From contig NZ_JBKHUI010000013.1 of NCBI RefSeq assembly GCF_046569695.1, forward strand, positions 1 through 64,000: DNA of 64,000 bases. The letters are read 5' to 3'. This DNA is from Kluyvera sp046569695. Its GTDB lineage: Bacteria > Pseudomonadota > Gammaproteobacteria > Enterobacterales > Enterobacteriaceae. Positions 60,073 through 64,000 of this stretch are shown here, one piece after another. The notes beneath the pieces are model-generated. The model ran no database searches. It worked only from the letters and a program-made list of their open reading frames with translations, and was not told the origin of the DNA. The stretch's first letter is position 1; the number at the start of each line of letters is the position of its first letter. The translations under genes and the position numbers were made by a program.

Positions 60073-61152
60073 ATGCAAGCGGCAACTGTAGTCATTAACC
60101 GCCGCGCTCTGCGACACAACCTGCAACGCCTGCGTGAACTGGCACCTGCCAGCAGGCTGGTTGCGGTGGTGAAAGCGAACGCTTACGGACACGGCCTCCT
60201 TGAGACCGCGCGAACGCTCCCCGACGCCGATGCTTTTGGCGTTGCCCGTCTTGAAGAGGCGCTGCGCCTGCGTGAGGGCGGCATTACTCAGCCGATCCTG
60301 CTGCTGGAAGGCTTCTTTAATGCGACCGATCTGCCGACGATTGCCGCACAGCATCTGCATACCGCTGTGCATAACATCGAACAGCTTGAAGCACTGGAAG
60401 CGGCTGATATCAGCGAGCCGGTCACCGTGTGGATGAAGCTCGACACCGGTATGCACCGTCTGGGCGTACTTCCGGAAGATGCCGATGCGTTCTATCAGCG
60501 TCTGAGCCAGTGCAAAAACGTGCGTCAGCCGGTTAACGTGGTCAGCCACTTTGCCCGTGCCGATGAACCGGAATGCGGTGCAACGGAAAAACAGCTCGCC
60601 ATTTTCACCGCCTTTACCGACGGCAAACCGGGTCTGCGTTCAATCGCGGCATCCGGGGGCATTCTGCTGTGGCCGCAGTCGCACTTCGACTGGGCGCGCC
60701 CTGGCATTATTCTCTACGGCGTCTCTCCGCTGGAACAGAAACCGTGGGGCCCGGACTTCGGCATGCAACCAGTGATGTCGCTGACCTCCAGCCTGATTGC
60801 CGTGCGCGAGCACAAAGCGGGCGAGCCGGTTGGCTATGGCGGCACTTGGGTCAGCGAGCGTGATACCCGCCTCGGCGTGGTGGCGATGGGCTACGGCGAC
60901 GGCTACCCGCGCGCGGCGCCGTCCGGTACGCCTGTGCTGGTCAACGGCCGTGAAGTGCCGATTGTGGGCCGCGTGGCGATGGATATGATCTGCGTCGATC
61001 TGGGCCCGAACGCCGAGGATAAAACCGGCGATGAAGTGATTATGTGGGGCGAAGGTCTGCCGGTTGAACGCATTGCTGAAATCACGAAGGTGAGTGCTTA
61101 CGAACTTATTACGCGCCTGACGTCGCGGGTGGCGATGAAGTATATCGATTAA
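60073..61152 (+). CDS. alr: Alanine racemase, biosynthetic
   Basis: PLP enzyme making D-alanine for peptidoglycan. It has 359 residues as in E. coli Alr. The PLP lysine is in VVKANAYGHG (Lys34), the second catalytic tyrosine in GYGGTWVSERDTRLG (about 255), and the PLP phosphate region is VAMGYGDGYPR. AAGGAA precedes the ATG. It probably shares transcription with dnaB and is followed by a REP pair. Confidence 0.98.
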   Translation: MQAATVVINRRALRHNLQRLRELAPASRLVAVVKANAYGHGLLETARTLPDADAFGVARLEEALRLREGGITQPILLLEGFFNATDLPTIAAQHLHTAVHNIEQLEALEAADISEPVTVWMKLDTGMHRLGVLPEDADAFYQRLSQCKNVRQPVNVVSHFARADEPECGATEKQLAIFTAFTDGKPGLRSIAASGGILLWPQSHFDWARPGIILYGVSPLEQKPWGPDFGMQPVMSLTSSLIAVREHKAGEPVGYGGTWVSERDTRLGVVAMGYGDGYPRAAPSGTPVLVNGREVPIVGRVAMDMICVDLGPNAEDKTGDEVIMWGEGLPVERIAEITKVSAYELITRLTSRVAMKYID

Positions 61153-61164
61153 GCATTGTCCGAG

Positions 61165-61246
61165 TGCCGGATGGCGCTAGCGCTTATCCGGCCTACATCG
61201 CGTATTGTCCGTAGGCCGGATAAGGCGTTTACGCCGCCATCCGGCA
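61165..61246. repeat. REP pair between alr and tyrB
   Basis: TGCCGGATGGCGCTAG...CCGGCCTACA (61165-61197) and an inverted GTAGGCCGGATAAG...ATCCGGCA (61211-61246). Confidence 0.9.
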
Positions 61247-61339
61247 ATCTTTTCGCCAACAGCAACAACCGCTCGACCTTCCTCCCCATCCGGTTTATTG
61301 TGTTATTTCCTGCCTTCTGTAAACCTGGAGAACCATCGC

Positions 61340-62533
61340 GTGTTTCAAAAAGTTGACGCCTATGCGGGCGACCCGATTCTTTCTTTAATGGAACGCTTCA
61401 AAGAAGATCCGCGCAGCGACAAAGTTAACCTCAGCATCGGCCTGTTTTATGACGAAAACGGCATTGTTCCGCAGCTGAAATCAGTGGCCGAGGCCGAAGC
61501 GCGCCTGAACGCGCAGCCGCACGGCGCGTCGCTGTACCTGCCGATGGAAGGGCTGAACAGCTACCGTCACACGGTAGCACCGCTGCTGTTTGGCGCCGAT
61601 CATCCGGTTCTCCAGCAACAGCGCGTGGCGACTATCCAGACGCTGGGCGGCTCCGGGGCGCTGAAAGTGGGCGCAGATTTCCTCAAGAGCTACTTCCCGG
61701 ACTCCGGCGTATGGGTCAGTGACCCGACATGGGAAAACCACATCGCGATTTTTGAAGGCGCAGGATTCAAGGTCGGCACTTACCCATGGTTTGATAGTGA
61801 AACCAACGGCGTACGCTACGACGCGCTGCTGGAAACGCTGAACACGCTGCCAGCGCGCAGCATCGTGCTGCTGCATCCGTGCTGCCACAACCCAACCGGT
61901 GCCGATCTCACCAACGAACAGTGGGATGGCGTGGTTGAGGTGCTGAAAGCGCGCGATCTCATCCCGTTCCTCGATATCGCCTATCAGGGCTTCGGTGCGG
62001 GCATGGAAGAGGATGCTTATGCGATCCGCGCGATTGCCCACGCAGGCCTGCCAGCGCTGGTCAGTAACTCGTTTTCTAAAATTTTCTCCCTGTACGGCGA
62101 GCGCGTCGGCGGCCTGTCGATTGTCTGCGAAGACAATGAAACCGCACTGCGCGTGCTGGGCCAACTGAAAGCAACGGTACGTCGTAACTACTCCAGCCCA
62201 CCAAACTTCGGCGCCCAGATTGTGGCGGCGGTACTTGGCGATGCTGAGCTGAAAGCCATGTGGCTGGCGGAAGTGGAAGGGATGCGTACCCGTATTCTGG
62301 AGATGCGCCAGGCGCTGGTAAACGTACTGAAAGAAGAGATGCCGGACGGCAACTTCGACTATCTGCTCAAACAGCGTGGGATGTTTAGCTACACCGGCCT
62401 GAGTGCCGCACAGGTCGATCGCCTGCGCGATGAGTTTGGCGTCTACCTGATTGCCAGCGGTCGTATGTGCGCGGCGGGTCTCAACAGCCGCAACGTGCAT
62501 CGTGTGGCAAAAGCATTTGCAGCAGTGATGTAA
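61340..62533 (+). CDS. tyrB: Aromatic-amino-acid aminotransferase
   Basis: PLP aminotransferase for the last step of tyrosine and phenylalanine synthesis, also acting in leucine synthesis. It has 397 residues when started at GTG 61340 (MFQKVDAYAGDPIL), the E. coli length, with GGAG upstream. The frame is open another 45 codons into the REP pair and is rejected. The PLP lysine is in SNSFSKIFSLYGERVG (about 258), with the binding residues HPCCHNPTG and GLNSRNVHRVAKAF at the end. A TGTAAA half-site lies just upstream; I could not define a full TyrR box. Confidence 0.98.
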   Translation: MFQKVDAYAGDPILSLMERFKEDPRSDKVNLSIGLFYDENGIVPQLKSVAEAEARLNAQPHGASLYLPMEGLNSYRHTVAPLLFGADHPVLQQQRVATIQTLGGSGALKVGADFLKSYFPDSGVWVSDPTWENHIAIFEGAGFKVGTYPWFDSETNGVRYDALLETLNTLPARSIVLLHPCCHNPTGADLTNEQWDGVVEVLKARDLIPFLDIAYQGFGAGMEEDAYAIRAIAHAGLPALVSNSFSKIFSLYGERVGGLSIVCEDNETALRVLGQLKATVRRNYSSPPNFGAQIVAAVLGDAELKAMWLAEVEGMRTRILEMRQALVNVLKEEMPDGNFDYLLKQRGMFSYTGLSAAQVDRLRDEFGVYLIASGRMCAAGLNSRNVHRVAKAFAAVM

Positions 62534-62732
62534 GTAAGTGCTCACACTGGCTTGGAGGTATATTCTGAGCCAGCGTCCTTTCAAAGCACTAAACTGTGAT
62601 CCCCTTACTTTTTTCAGGATTATTCTGAGATAAACCTTTCAATCGTATCCCTCAGACGGTAAGGTCGCAGTACTTTTATTTGAAGCAACACTCACTTTAT
62701 TACAATAACGACTCGACGAATTAAGGGAAAAT

Positions 62733-63446
62733 ATGCGCAAGATCACGCAAGCTCTCAGTGCCGTCTGCTTGTTATTTGCACTGAATGCTTCGGTGACGGC
62801 TCACGCCTCGTCACCTTCTCCAATCTATCCAGGCACCGACGTTGCGAAGCTGGCCGAACAGGCTCCTATCCACTGGGTATCCGTGGCGCAAATTGAAAAC
62901 AGCCTGATGGGCCATCCGCCAATGGCGGTCGGTTTTGATATCGACGATACCGTCCTGTTCTCAAGCCCAGGCTTCTGGCGCGGGCAACGAACCTACTCCC
63001 CGGACAGCCAGGACTACCTGAAGAACCCTGAGTTCTGGGAAAAAATGAATAACGGCTGGGACGCGTTCAGCATCCCGAAAGAAGTGGCCCGTTCGCTGAT
63101 TGCGATGCACGTGAAGCGCGGCGACAGCATCTACTTCGTGACCGGTCGTAGCCAGACCAAAACCGAAACCGTCTCTAAAACGCTGCAGGATGATTTCCTG
63201 ATCCCCGGCGCGAACATGAACCCGGTGATTTTTGCCGGTGATGAACCGGGCCAGAACACCAAGACCCAGTGGCTGAAAGAGAAGAACATCAGGGTGTTCT
63301 ACGGTGATTCCGATAACGACATCACCGCCGCGCGTGAAGTGGGAGCCCGCGGTATCCGCGTTCTGCGCGCCTCTAACTCGACCTATCGTCCGCTGCCGCA
63401 GGCCGGTGCGTTTAACGAAGAAGTGATCGTTAACTCCGAGTACTAA
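62733..63446 (+). CDS. aphA: Class B acid phosphatase AphA
   Basis: Periplasmic, Mg-dependent, non-specific acid phosphatase/phosphotransferase of the DDDD (HAD) superfamily. It has 237 residues with a signal peptide (MRKITQALSAVCLLFALNASVTAHA). The nucleophile motif FDIDDTVLF (about 69-77), VTGRSQTKTE and the acidic GDSDNDITAA motif (about 190) are intact. The 199-base gap from tyrB has a weak hairpin (CTGGCT/AGCCAG near 62555-62575) but no clear terminator. A REP pair follows the gene. Confidence 0.97.
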   Translation: MRKITQALSAVCLLFALNASVTAHASSPSPIYPGTDVAKLAEQAPIHWVSVAQIENSLMGHPPMAVGFDIDDTVLFSSPGFWRGQRTYSPDSQDYLKNPEFWEKMNNGWDAFSIPKEVARSLIAMHVKRGDSIYFVTGRSQTKTETVSKTLQDDFLIPGANMNPVIFAGDEPGQNTKTQWLKEKNIRVFYGDSDNDITAAREVGARGIRVLRASNSTYRPLPQAGAFNEEVIVNSEY

Positions 63447-63457
63447 CGGCAAACCGT

Positions 63458-63538
63458 TGTAGGCCGGAGAAGGCGTTTACGCCGCCATTCGGCAATCTGC
63501 TCTATGCTGCCGGATGGCGCTTTGTTTATCCGGCCTAC
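63458..63538. repeat. REP pair between aphA and yjbR
   Basis: TGTAGGCCGGAGAAGG...CATTCGGCA (63458-63494) and TGCCGGATGGCGC...CCGGCCTAC (63508-63538). The units contain small deviations from the others in the window. Confidence 0.86.
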
Positions 63539-63671
63539 CATTTGCACCAATAAATGATGCTTTTTTAGTCAAAATCAGTCGCTGAAAGGTTTATCCTTTC
63601 GGCGTCTTGTTGCACACTGAGGTGATGCTTTTTTGCACAACATGGTTTGCGAGACTGAGGAGTATAAAATG

Positions 63672-64000
63672 ATGACCAGTTCGGATCTTCTGCAGTACTG
63701 CATGGCGAAGCGTGGCGCGGAACAGAGCGTGCACAGCGACTGGAAAGCAACACAGGTTAAAGTGGCTGACGTGCTGTTTGCGATGGTGAAGGATGTTGAA
63801 GATCGCCCGGCGGTGTCGCTGAAAACCAGCCCCGAACTGGCAGAGCTGCTGCGCCAGCAGCATAAAGACGTTCGCCCAAGCCGCCATCTCAACAAAGCGC
63901 ACTGGAGCACCGTCTACCTGGACGGCTCGCTGCCAGGCTCGCAAATTTACTATCTGGTGGATGCGTCGTATAAGCTGGCGGTGGAGCTGCTGCCGGAAAC
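63672..64000 (+). CDS. yjbR: MmcQ/YjbR family protein, 5' part
   Basis: The first 109 codons of a YjbR-like DNA-binding-fold protein (MmcQ/YjbR family, double-wing motif, about 118 residues in E. coli). Residues ELLRQQHKDVRPSRHLNKAHWSTVYLDGSLP are the family's most conserved block. ATGs lie at 63669 and 63672 after GAGGAG; homology favours the second. The gene runs off the window just before its expected end. Function unknown. In K-12 yjbQ lies between aphA and yjbR; here only repeats do. Confidence 0.93.
   Translation, partial: MTSSDLLQYCMAKRGAEQSVHSDWKATQVKVADVLFAMVKDVEDRPAVSLKTSPELAELLRQQHKDVRPSRHLNKAHWSTVYLDGSLPGSQIYYLVDASYKLAVELLPE

Noticed and set aside
63447..63671. Remnant of yjbQ between aphA and yjbR
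   Set aside because: Only a REP pair and the yjbR promoter region are present; no frame with YjbQ-like residues on either strand.

Overview
This window is chromosomal DNA from a member of the Enterobacteriaceae that is close to, but not, Escherichia coli. Protein sequences and gene order follow the E. coli K-12 interval from an rRNA operon end through metA-aceBAK, metH, lysC, pgi, the mal regulon, lexA, dnaB, alr, tyrB and aphA. Differences from my memory of K-12 (no yjaA, arpA, xylE or yjbQ; several inserted genes) and the REP-type repeats point to the Citrobacter/Enterobacter/Klebsiella/Kluyvera side of the family. I cannot name the genus from this window alone.

Layout. 1-200: 3' end of a 5S rRNA gene and its terminator. 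214-13610: yjaB, metA (with four tandem met boxes), the glyoxylate bypass operon aceBAK, its repressor iclR, metH and yjbB. 13619-18639: pepE, a shikimate-dehydrogenase-like gene with a SorC-type regulator and two matching palindromes, rluF, yjbD and panS. 18751-22790: an accessory RNA-repair-type module. It has divergent rtcR (CARF plus sigma-54 activator), an inverted repeat, an IHF site and a -24/-12 promoter. The promoter leads into a tRNA-like/Y-RNA-like leader, then a soluble slipin and a polymerase-beta-fold nucleotidyltransferase, ending in a terminator. No RtcB, RtcA or Ro60 gene is in the window. 22789-30462: lysC with its lysine riboswitch, pgi and the exopolysaccharide operon yjbEFGH. 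30583-31557: two acyltransferases.

31885-37504: an AT-rich sugar operon under a GntR regulator (6-phospho-beta-glucosidase, Firmicutes-type mannose-6-phosphate isomerase, PTS IIC, pentulose/hexulose-phosphate 3-epimerase, PTS IIB; no IIA). It lies upstream of psiE. 37787-46200: psiE and the complete maltose regulon malG-malF-malE / malK-lamB-malM, with an unusual inverted repeat between malE and malF. 46331-53811: ubiCA, plsB/dgkA divergent, lexA-dinF under two SOS boxes, yjbJ, zur. 53935-55846: a cupin gene and a TraF-like outer-membrane protein gene, neither of which I recall from this position in K-12. 56020-64000: dusA, pspG (sigma-54 promoter plus IHF site), qorA, dnaB, alr, tyrB, aphA and the start of yjbR.

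Most genes are core metabolism and I identified them by close recall of E. coli proteins. The part most worth attention is the rtcR-controlled module: its promoter, RNA leader and two downstream genes form one coherent stress-inducible unit whose function is not established by the sequence. REP-type palindromes punctuate almost every intergenic gap, and one has been captured as the C-terminus of AceK.
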